Assembly (NCBI RefSeq): GCF_024297185.1
Contig: NZ_JANCTD010000001.1
Coordinates: 248,001 to 312,000 of the forward strand
DNA length: 64,000 bases
Origin: Lewinella sp. JB7
GTDB taxonomy: Bacteria; Bacteroidota; Bacteroidia; Chitinophagales; Saprospiraceae
Direction: 5' to 3'
The translations under genes and the position numbers were made by a program. A model generated the notes under the pieces. It was not told the origin of the DNA, did no database searches, and saw only the letters and a program-made list of their open reading frames with translations. The first letter of the stretch is position 1, and each line of letters starts with the position of its first letter. Below, one piece after another: positions 36,801 through 41,746 of the stretch.

Positions 36801-38759
36801 GTATTTGAAAACCCCGATGTGTACAACATCACGTTGACGGTAACCGACAACGAGGGTGCTACGGATACCGATGAACTATCGGTCACCGTCGTAGAATCCG
36901 TGAACGAGCTGCCGACGGCCGTTGCCGAGGCTACCCCCTCCACCGGATCTACACCACTTACGGTACAGCTCAGTGGCGCGCAGTCTTCCGATACGGATGG
37001 CGAGATCGTCAGCTACGACTGGTCATGGAATGGAGGTTCTACCACCGGTGTATCGCCGCAAATCGTACTTACCGGCGCTGCCGTCTACCAAGTCACCCTA
37101 ACCGTAACCGATAACCGTGGAGGCACGGCTCAGGACTCGGTGACCGTGACCGTACTGGAGGCCGGCAGTGAGCCCCCGGTAGCCGTGGCTTCGGCTACGC
37201 CCACCTCCGGCATTGCGCCGCTGAACGTTCAGCTTGACGGTAGCGGTTCCAGCGATCCGGATGGTGAGATTACGGATTACGCCTGGTCCTGGACCGGCGG
37301 ATCAGCCAGTGGAATTGCTCCCCAGGCTACCTTCGAAGTCGGTACCTACTGGGTTACGCTGACGGTGACGGATAACAACGGCAATGTGGCCACCGACTCC
37401 GTTTCCGTGACGGCCTTCCAGGACGAGACGGACACCGACGGAGATGGAGTATTCGATGCCGACGATAACTGTCCCACGGTCGCGAACCCCGATCAGCAAC
37501 TTCCGGTGTACTACGCGGATGCCGACGGAGATGGCTTCGGTGATCCTAACGTCTCCGTACGGAGCTGTGAGGCGCCGGAGGGGTACGTACTGAACGCCCT
37601 GGATAATTGCCCCGACGTTAACTCACCCGATCTGACGGACACCGATGGTGACGGAATGGGAGATGTGTGCGATACCGACGATGACAATGACGGTGCCGAG
37701 GATTCCGTAGACTGTGATCCCCTGGATCCTGCGGTCACCTTCAAGCGCGTGTTCTTCGCCGATGCCGATGCGGATGGATTCGGAGACCCCGATGTGTACG
37801 TGTTCGCCTGCGAACAACCCGAAGGTTACGTGACGGATTATACCGATAACTGCCCCGCTGTCGCCAATCCGGATCAGCTCGACACCGATGGTGACGGTAC
37901 GGGAGACGCCTGCGAGGAGGCTCCCGTGAATGACGGCAACTACTGGCTGGAAGCAGAGTGTATGGTCCTGAGCTCGGGATGGCAGACCGCTTCCCACTCA
38001 GCGGTATCCAATGGTGCCTACATCGGCTCTACGGGACAAAGCCGCTTCACCGCACCGACGGCTGCCTCCCCCGGATCCCAGATTTCCACCACGGTGGATG
38101 TCGAAGCCGATGGACGCTACCACCTTTTCTTCCGGATGAACGGTTGGAGAAATTCCAGCAACTCGTTCTGGGTCAAGATTGATGACTCTCCCTGGATCAA
38201 CTTCTATAAGTATATCGGAGGAACCGAACTGCTGACGGAAGATTTCCAGTGGGTCAAAGTCAACGACAACGGTACCGACGTTTCCTTCGATCTGGCCGCC
38301 GGAGAACATACCCTGACCATCGCTAACCGCGAATCGTACAGCCTGCTCGACAAGGTGCTGCTGTCACAGTTCAAGTCACTACCCGCCGACTTCGGTGGTA
38401 AGGGCGTAAACTGTGAGGCCAACTTCACCGGCACCCCGCCGGAGAGTGGCCGCCAGAGCGACCCGCTGCCCTACACCCTGGGCGGTGAACAGCTGCCGGT
38501 CGTGGAATACGGTATCGACCTCTTCCCCAACCCGACCGCCGAAAGCCTGAACTTCGTGCTCGAAAGCGACCATGCCGGACGGGTAGACGTGATGATCATG
38601 GACATCAACGGACGCGTGATCCGCGATTACCAGTACGAGAAGGAAGACTTTATCCTCCAGGATAAACTCAACGTCTCCGAACTGCCCACCGGCACCTACA
38701 GTCTGCGGGTAATCGAGGGTAATCGTCAACTGGTCCGCAAGTTTGTCAAACTGCGCTAG
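24900..38759 (+). CDS. Giant T9SS-exported multidomain surface protein (4619 residues)
   Basis: Signal peptide residues 1-32, T9SS type A sorting domain about 4534-4619 (VEYGIDLFPNPTAESLNF, LPTGTYSLRV). Between: Ig-like domain (47-155); a beta-propeller-like region resembling glucose/sorbosone dehydrogenases (165-615); three choice-of-anchor/SPD-2-like beta domains (624-729, 932-1041, 1606-1740); three DUF4114-like modules (734-928, 1046-1227, 1741-1946), each ending in a WQD/YQD tract; a BACON-like domain (1233-1330); malectin-like domain (1335-1507); Ig-like domains (1511-1600, 1953-2046); Cys-bearing Ig-like repeats (2047-2288); then five TSP3+CBM6/35-like units with seven PKD domains (2289-4507). 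No catalytic motif is evident. Probable role: very long calcium-stiffened, glycan-binding adhesin or gliding/predation-type surface fibre. It stands alone, with its own leader and terminator. Domain names come from motif reading, so borders are approximate. Confidence 0.9.
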   Translation: MKDTLQFLAKGPLMLFCLLCTAGLWAGPATATDNLPYPWSGLLVEAPRVTASIPANGASGVSLTTSISANELYLPNGKDGIFGVDNNTISNRTVKLFNAATGVEIPSTANGTGGGDAINLTPSIPLEANTSYRFVIDGVKDLTGAVFEVYTAVFTTAADNGGTGSALDNVSFRQAGNVATGEFYTSLTIGPDRKLYALRISGTIDRWNIELDGTLTGKQTIPVIENKYGERAAIGLVFSPNATSTNLVAFVSHSTGVLTNGPAWDGKISRLSGPDLATENLIVTNLPRSRRDHLVNGLTFRPGEPNVMYFNVGSNTAGGAPDKSWGFRQERLLSGATLRLDLDKLPANKWPLNAKTTMDQAAINAADVNSPTLGSGTGTYEENGQQFPDDGTYNPYYTEAPLTLYATGIRNAYDLTWHSNGQLYIPTNGTAGGSNTPASVDGTRRPNGEIYRHSNSKFPVVPATFNNNTQRDFLFRVDPTKSLGYFGHANPLRGEFVLNRGPVDVSGYPNSVSPDPNYRGIAFNFEYNKSPNGVIEYRSTAEGGNLQGALLVCRYSGGSDIIALVPNGPNGDILTSKIGIPGLTGFQDPLDLTEDQVTGNLYVSDFGRQSIVLVKPSENSSPEPAIQLNPISVITDDVADGVPGEDITVFITNTGNAALLRPTVTISGENGDQFTANLSTLPTSLDPNRTATFLISFNPTTPGSKIATLKVSGENTAVSAEIELRGLGKKGKGGNNEPSLQQIFDTYGYAIDVNDRDPGTNMIDLPSGKTYNDLIGDELRIQYFKRAVDAPVTMEVLSVYGPEANNPIVGFGWYESGISTSAAELFTVENKISGNGQTLAPEINGVTSFNPGEKVFGFYSRWPFFGNRYIYSEDAQNTFDQAIPHHVRVYEVPNVDNTYIVAFEEHTSGFDYQDIVVLVKNVEPAQLVLAPLITASPNELLFEASERTPAPQQETKTVTITNSGNAPLEITGVRIGTTTYANNFSFTGPTSVVLAPASSQDYTVTYKPQRNSQNLGYQEGKLVFTTNTQGGSFTLGLHGLKTIGYEGTLEPPLQDVVNTLGIKINVGWTTLKGSTDPALQGEEINEPLFEAAGPGPVGIVAVARYSPAETLPYGWYTRIGEDIKHNQVGVLADGLPEAQTLYPPQQSGSTSFNPSVGAFGLYIYSNSFGRYSYTQDDINSGTVAHRARVYPVRDRQGALVPNSILVGFEDAENGDYQDYVFVLTNAKPYVAPDPALVFEPSTLNVGVVVGKVSGQYTTDLIANTNIADDAVTLTADQPWIVLPSSFTYGEQIDVAVDATKLDVGIYTGTVTATAAGFESATLTVTATVNEKVQDGTIKINFQDNSFNPPAGYLADVGAAYGPRGGGMVYGWINPATKAPLDNTAAARGDERGITNSSSDQDKLIRSFNHLDMFGQNNPHDWEIALPNGLYKIELAAGDMVNTNSRHTIRAEGETVINDFIPSNDSKFQVGIDTIRVSDGKLTIDDVGAPDNGNSKIIYLDIVPVDSSAFAPEIAVNIRGNRNQAGEYYGEVTVSLSATDKSGSGGLDDIYYTLNGGSQTKYEGPFKVTIANGVPAQSNVLTATVVDDLGNVGRSTRSFTLIPKTGAVLRLQNMEVLLNTKRGLPADDFYTFNKIERPTNFQGDTTITRLENTMRIHNDGSSPLVITKLTTTDESNFIILGDLVPKDGLVIEPGAFVDAEIRFVHEGAPYRTLITEYLVINSNADNGADVSATFRGAWMKTPEGSNEITTQQVFEVFGFGTQMGKDENGEYIIRPSSDIPSAADVDAGKEGDLILSEFFVQADPTQEVRIVQLAALHSRGANTTTLRDPNNNIPNTMQFDHGTSWFQALLPWLTNTRPTIAGDRTERIEVPFSVTVNGYSSRGGNLKGEFADKINGIKFYKAIDAEGRIIPNEYIILQDNIGNGCGAGQGNCDWQDNVLYIMNVRPQQLPTAAAIANVTVDVLEERTYDVTGSFNKGYAGNRLTYSATLTSGQALPSWISFDTLTGTFLIVAGVDQANQSVQVKVTATDNNRIEVSSTFTITVRNTTINCTVNANADGQEKVLDCTTGSVRLNGSVSAGEYRWTGPNGFTSTAQNPLVSVAGTYTLKTTAPNCPLSSKVEVRTGLTPSNLQISTPYTTFSCSVSSIELTAISDDESAAIQWFNSNNQQVSTAKTLVVTTPGTYRAVATSAGGCQASVSVTLNENYDPASAGLDGAISACRNGESFSLYSRLAALGGNPQAGGTWTYQGAVVSDEFNPSTSPAGVYVYTAGGANGCDFDDARLTVSLTNPVTYYADIDRDGFGDPNQAVQACVAPPGYVTNGSDNCPTVNSTTLADADGDGIGDGCDPDDDNDGVLDIDDCEPFNSRVGVATWYYADFDGDGFGDPNNGFATCALPPANYVANNTDNCPDSANPNQIDTDGDGIGDVCDGSASGSSIFWLEAECGDVGSKWISMRSDSASNGSYIVFENGTSTAAPPADLAENQVRFTIKNVQAGTYRLFGRAFAPSPADDSFWVRVNGGEWFRWWEGFTHGVWGWTEVGKNPFTLPDGTVTIDIAFREDGALLDKLYLSLDGKIPTGFGEEAINCASVNEVPIAIINLQPPYGSAPLAVNLDARESRDNDGSIASYEWDWGTGTASGPNPRVTFNEGTYNVTLTVTDDENTTGTAVEVLRVLNGNEDTDGDGIINSEDICPLFANPNQVLPTFYADFDNDGLGDPAVFVENCEAPLGYVSNADDNCPGLSSTDTTDTDGDGIGDECDDDDDGDGVPDDQDCNPLNERVGRFNTYYADADGDGFGDPDVSITDCTAPEGYVLNNTDNCPSVANADQMDSDNDGIGNACDASVVGKHIFWLEAECATVGSGWVEGSSSGASNGKYVTFPSGNSFNEPPADVPANRVRFTLNSVQPGTYYIFLRLLAKDGGDDSVWFRVNNGDWVRWASGIEQGPNFAWNELVGSPLELPDGTTNIDFAYREDGIQLDKLHVNLDGIKPTGIGEQAINCGFNPNQAPVAVAEATPTSGFGPLTVELNADQSTDADGVIISYKWNWNGGSAVGVNPTATFADGNYAVTLTVEDEDGAQDTDVVNITVNANQADSDGDGIRDVEDNCPTVANPDQSQDTYYADFDGDGYGDPNNTIKGCVLPANYVTNKLDNCPDRTSTDLTDTDGDGIGNVCDTDDDNDGVVDGQDCFPLDSTRSTGTTYYADFDRDGFGDPNTFITACNQPAGYVLNKVDNCPSVPNPTQADADNDGIGDACDSSIAGVNVFWLEAECAQVGGTWSIESDTTASGGSYVVSNTVESKNAAPEDIPTNRVRFALDKVRAGRYHIFGRVLAATTGDDSYWIRINNNNWIQWTNGIVADGKFNWSELVNSPFSLQQGYNTIDIAFRENGGKLDKIHIDYDSALPTDKGEPAINCGGATDDNRRPVASAVATPLSGPAPLNVQLDGSGSTDADGSIVSYAWAWDGGSASGVNPSITLSTQGTYNIILTVTDDKGATATDRVTVTVERAANVAPVAVAAARPASGAAPLRVDLIGSGSSDEDGSIVSYNWNWGSGSATGVVVSQTFTTGNYSVTLTVTDNEGATDTDVIAIQAFAEGADTDGDGIADADDNCPTVANPDQSLSVFYADTDGDGFGDPNDSVQACTAPSGYVTNADDNCPTFASTNLTDSDGDGIGDECDSDNDNDDVENSVDCDPFDPSVGQSVTYYADTDQDGFGDPNDSLVVCEQPVNYVLNNTDNCPSVANPDQTDTDGDGLGDSCDDNVLGFTEFTLEAECAFVGNDWVTRSHTDASRGEYVVYLGPDSKSVPPADLAATRVRFVVENAEAGAFHLFARVFAINGGDDSFWVRVNEGEWKQWNGFAQYNAFGWSKVTSSAFTLLAGTNTLDFAFRENGAYLDKVHLNMENIKPTGFGELAGNCTGDNPNQPPVARGKSSVTSGFAPLSVTLDGSASTDNDGTITTYSWTWNGGSTQGVKPTVVFENPDVYNITLTVTDNEGATDTDELSVTVVESVNELPTAVAEATPSTGSTPLTVQLSGAQSSDTDGEIVSYDWSWNGGSTTGVSPQIVLTGAAVYQVTLTVTDNRGGTAQDSVTVTVLEAGSEPPVAVASATPTSGIAPLNVQLDGSGSSDPDGEITDYAWSWTGGSASGIAPQATFEVGTYWVTLTVTDNNGNVATDSVSVTAFQDETDTDGDGVFDADDNCPTVANPDQQLPVYYADADGDGFGDPNVSVRSCEAPEGYVLNALDNCPDVNSPDLTDTDGDGMGDVCDTDDDNDGAEDSVDCDPLDPAVTFKRVFFADADADGFGDPDVYVFACEQPEGYVTDYTDNCPAVANPDQLDTDGDGTGDACEEAPVNDGNYWLEAECMVLSSGWQTASHSAVSNGAYIGSTGQSRFTAPTAASPGSQISTTVDVEADGRYHLFFRMNGWRNSSNSFWVKIDDSPWINFYKYIGGTELLTEDFQWVKVNDNGTDVSFDLAAGEHTLTIANRESYSLLDKVLLSQFKSLPADFGGKGVNCEANFTGTPPESGRQSDPLPYTLGGEQLPVVEYGIDLFPNPTAESLNFVLESDHAGRVDVMIMDINGRVIRDYQYEKEDFILQDKLNVSELPTGTYSLRVIEGNRQLVRKFVKLR
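31763..38420 (+). repeat. Five-unit TSP3-CBM array with growing PKD spacers
   Basis: Coding repeat inside the giant gene. TSP3 blocks (DxDGDGIGD and DNCP motifs) begin near 31763, 32920, 34155, 35668 and 37420. Each is followed by a carbohydrate-binding domain starting WLEAEC or TLEAEC and ending in a paired Cys (INC, GNC or VNC): about 32199-32655, 33429-33888, 34670-35121, 36168-36625 and 37941-38415. PKD domains (SYxWxWxGG, YxVTLTVTDxxG) follow: one, one, two, three and none. Unit lengths rise by about 250 bases per extra PKD. The first TSP3 block lacks the opening DGDGI-DNCP stretch, and the fifth CBM is the most divergent. Confidence 0.85.
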
Positions 38760-38782
38760 TCGCCGATAGCCCCCTGACGCCA

Positions 38783-38820
38783 ACGGCCCGGAACGAGTGA
38801 TCGTTCCGGGCCGTTTTTTT
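38783..38820 (+). terminator. Rho-independent terminator of the giant gene
   Basis: Perfect 14-base arms 38783-38796 and 38801-38814 around the loop GTGA, followed by a run of seven T ending at 38820. It starts 24 bases after the stop codon. The T run overlaps the stop codon of convergent recG. In the opposite direction there is no T run, so it serves the plus strand only. Confidence 0.92.
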
Positions 38821-40948
38821 AGGAGATGAGGCTCCAGCCCTTGACCGTCCGGAGATGGCGTTCGAGGTAAGCCTGGAGTCCGCGGTGTTCGGGCCGTTTG
38901 AGTTGGGGGTCGGCGCCGAGAATATCTTTCGCACGATCCCTGGCTACGGAGAGGATACGACCGTCCTGCGCCAGATCCGCAATCCGCATCTGCAGCACGC
39001 CGCTCTGCTGCGTGCCGTCGATCATGCCGGGCCCCCGCAACTTCAGGTCGGCCTCGGCGATCTTGAAGCCGTCGGTGGTCGCGACCATGGTATTGATGCG
39101 TTGCCGGCTCTCCTTGCTCAGCTTTACGCTGGACAACAGGATGCAAAAGCTTTCTTCGGCTCCCCGTCCCACCCGGCCCCGGAGCTGGTGAAGCTGACTA
39201 AGTCCGAAGCGCTCGGTGTGTACGATGACCATTATGGTGGCGTTGGGGACGTTCACGCCAACCTCGATCACCGTAGTGGCCATCATGATTTGGGTTTCCC
39301 CGTTCTTGAAGCGGGCCATTTCGAAGTCCTTGTCCTCCGGCTTCATTTTACCGTGGACGACGCTGATCTGGTATTCCGGGCGGGGAAACCGGTGCAGCAT
39401 CTCGTCGTAGGCTTCTTCGAGGGCCAGTAGATCCAGCTTCTCGTTCTCCTCGATCAGGGGGTAAACGACGTACGCCTGCCGACCCTTGGCGATCTCTTCG
39501 CGAATGCGGCCGAACACCCGCTCCCGGCGGTGCTCCGTAAAGTGCACGGTCTTGATGGGGGTGCGGCCCGGCGGCAATTCATCGATCACGCTGACGTCCA
39601 GGTCCCCGTAGGCCGTCATGGCGAGGGTCCGGGGGATGGGCGTGGCCGTCATCACCAGCACGTGCGGAGGGTAGGGGGTATTCTTCTTCCACAGTTTGGC
39701 CCGCTGCTTTACGCCGAAACGGTGCTGTTCGTCAATAATGGCCAAGCCCAGATTCTTGAATACGACGGGCGGCTCGATCAGGGCGTGGGTGCCCAGCAGG
39801 ATATCGATCTTTCCTTCCGCCAGATCCGCGAGCAGAGCCTTCCGGGCCTTCCCCTTCACGTTGCCGGAGAGAAAGGCCACCCGGAGATCCATGCCCTCCA
39901 GGTACGCCTGAATAGATTCGTAGTGTTGGTAAGCAAGGATCTCGGTGGGGGCCATCATACAGGCCTGGAAACCGTTATCGAGCGCCATGAGCATGGACAT
40001 CAGGCCTACCATCGTCTTTCCCGAACCCACGTCACCCTGCAGCAGGCGGTTCATCTGAATGCCCCGCCCCAGATCCTGGCGGATCTCCCGCAGTACCCGC
40101 TTCTGCGCGCCGGTCAGGGTGAAGGGTAAGAAATCGCGGTAGAATTGATTAAAGTGCTCCCCGATCTGGTCGAAGGTGTATCCCGCCACCCGGGCCTCCC
40201 GGCTCACCTTCAATTGGAGTAGCCGCATCTGCAGCAGAAAGAGTTCTTCGAACTTTAACCGGCGGCGGGCGGCGTCCAGTTCCACCTGATTAGCCGGTAA
40301 ATGGATCGTACGCACGGCCGCCGAATGACTGATGAGCCGTAGTTCATCCCGCAAGTACTCGGGAAGCATGTCCGGCAGATCGGCCGGCTGAAGCTGGTCG
40401 AGAACGCTGCGGATCAACTTGCGCCTCCCCCGCGTGTCAAGCCCCCGCTTATTCAGTTTTTCCGTACTCGCGTAGACAGGCTCAAAGGTAGCCGCGTCCT
40501 CCGCGACCGCGCGGTTGGCAAGCTCCATTTCCGGATGCGTAATGCTCAGTTTCCCGTTAAATTCCTGGACGGTCCCGTAGACCACGTATTCCTCACCGAT
40601 CTGGTATGTACGATCGAGGTAGTTCACTCCCCGAAACCAGACGAGTTCCAGAGCGGCCCCGCTTTCGTCGCGTAAACGGCCTACCAGGCGCTTCTTCCGG
40701 TTTTCCCCTTTCGTGATCAGCGTGACCAGTTTCCCCTTTACCTGTACGTTGCCCTGGTCGGGCAATATGTCGATGATGCGGTAAAACTGCGTACGGTCGA
40801 CGTAGCGGAAAGGATAGCTGTAGATCAGGTCGCCCAGCGTGAATATCTGTAGTTCCTTCGCCAGGAGTTCGGCCTTGGCGGGTCCGATCCCTCGCAGACT
40901 GGCGAGGCCGCGATCCAGTAAGCCGGCCTTGGATACGGAGGGCGTCAT
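38819..40948 (-). CDS. recG: ATP-dependent DNA helicase RecG
   Basis: Remodels stalled replication forks and branched DNA. The 709-residue protein has the N-terminal wedge/OB domain (LASLRGIGPAKAELL, then SYPFRYVDRT), Walker A GDVGSGKT near residue 310, DEQHRFG near 405, TATPIPRTLAMT, and the C-terminal QLRGRVGRG and GRILSVARDRAKDIL RecG signatures. Length is normal. It lies 37 bases after rlmB on the same strand and its stop sits in the T tract of the giant gene's terminator. Confidence 0.97.
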   Translation of the reverse strand: MTPSVSKAGLLDRGLASLRGIGPAKAELLAKELQIFTLGDLIYSYPFRYVDRTQFYRIIDILPDQGNVQVKGKLVTLITKGENRKKRLVGRLRDESGAALELVWFRGVNYLDRTYQIGEEYVVYGTVQEFNGKLSITHPEMELANRAVAEDAATFEPVYASTEKLNKRGLDTRGRRKLIRSVLDQLQPADLPDMLPEYLRDELRLISHSAAVRTIHLPANQVELDAARRRLKFEELFLLQMRLLQLKVSREARVAGYTFDQIGEHFNQFYRDFLPFTLTGAQKRVLREIRQDLGRGIQMNRLLQGDVGSGKTMVGLMSMLMALDNGFQACMMAPTEILAYQHYESIQAYLEGMDLRVAFLSGNVKGKARKALLADLAEGKIDILLGTHALIEPPVVFKNLGLAIIDEQHRFGVKQRAKLWKKNTPYPPHVLVMTATPIPRTLAMTAYGDLDVSVIDELPPGRTPIKTVHFTEHRRERVFGRIREEIAKGRQAYVVYPLIEENEKLDLLALEEAYDEMLHRFPRPEYQISVVHGKMKPEDKDFEMARFKNGETQIMMATTVIEVGVNVPNATIMVIVHTERFGLSQLHQLRGRVGRGAEESFCILLSSVKLSKESRQRINTMVATTDGFKIAEADLKLRGPGMIDGTQQSGVLQMRIADLAQDGRILSVARDRAKDILGADPQLKRPEHRGLQAYLERHLRTVKGWSLIS

Positions 40949-40985
40949 GCGCTTTTAAAACAATTTGCGGTAAATATACGGAGCC

Positions 40986-41732
40986 TCACCCCATTCCCAT
41001 ACGGTTCCGCATCGTCTCGTAGAGGAGAATTCCCGCCGCCACGGATACATTGAAGCTGTTGAGCGTTCCGGCCTGGGGTATGCGGAAGGTCACGTCGGCC
41101 GCCCGGGCCACGCCGGTGCTGATGCCTTCGTGCTCGGCACCCATCACGATGCATAAGGGACCCGTAAGTTCGAGCTCGTGCAGGTAGCGTTCCGCGTTCA
41201 GGTCACTGGCGATCACCCGTACCCCGCTCATCTGGAGAAATTCAACGGTGTTCACGAGGCTCTTCTCCCGGCATACCGGCAGGCGGGCGAGGGCTCCGGC
41301 GCTGCTCTTCACGGCATCCGCGGTCAGGCCGGCGCTGTTTTTCTGGGGGATGATGATGGTCTGCGCCCCGCAAACTTCCGCCGAACGGGCGATGGCGCCC
41401 AGGTTGCGCACGTCCGTCACCCCGTCCAGCAGCAGGAAAAGGGGGATCTCTCCGCGTTCGTACACCTGGGGGAGCACGTCCTCCACGCGGTGATAGGGCG
41501 CGGCGGCGAGTTGGGCCACGACGCCCTGGTGATTGCCGCGGACCATACGTTGCAGTTTCGCCTGGGGGATGAGCGTCATGGGTACGGCGTGCAGCTTACA
41601 GCTTTGCCGAAGTTCCTTCTCAAAATCTCCCCGTGTACCCTGTTGCAGATACACCTTATCTACGGGTTGTCCGGCAGCCAGTGCTTCCAGCACGGGGTGC
41701 CGGCCGTAGATCAGATCCTCGCGTTGCTTCAT
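40986..41732 (-). CDS. rlmB: 23S rRNA (guanosine-2'-O)-methyltransferase, TrmH/SpoU family
   Basis: SPOUT-fold RNA methyltransferase, 248 residues, expected to methylate a ribose of 23S rRNA (RlmB type) using SAM. The N-terminal substrate-binding domain begins YGRHPVLEALAAGQPVDKV. The three SPOUT motifs are visible: NLGAIARSAEVCGA, LCIVMGAEHEGIS and LNSFNVSVAAGILLYE, forming the trefoil knot. RlmB is favoured over TrmH because of the N-terminal domain and DGVTDVRN. It starts 14 bases after the CotH-family gene and precedes recG by 37, so the three may share a transcript. Confidence 0.93.
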   Translation of the reverse strand: MKQREDLIYGRHPVLEALAAGQPVDKVYLQQGTRGDFEKELRQSCKLHAVPMTLIPQAKLQRMVRGNHQGVVAQLAAAPYHRVEDVLPQVYERGEIPLFLLLDGVTDVRNLGAIARSAEVCGAQTIIIPQKNSAGLTADAVKSSAGALARLPVCREKSLVNTVEFLQMSGVRVIASDLNAERYLHELELTGPLCIVMGAEHEGISTGVARAADVTFRIPQAGTLNSFNVSVAAGILLYETMRNRMGMG

Positions 41733-41746
41733 GCCGCAAGATAGGC

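Noticed and set aside
31763-38420. The array as a nucleotide tandem repeat or CRISPR-like array.
   Set aside because: The periodicity is that of protein domains; units differ in length and sequence and the reading frame is intact throughout.
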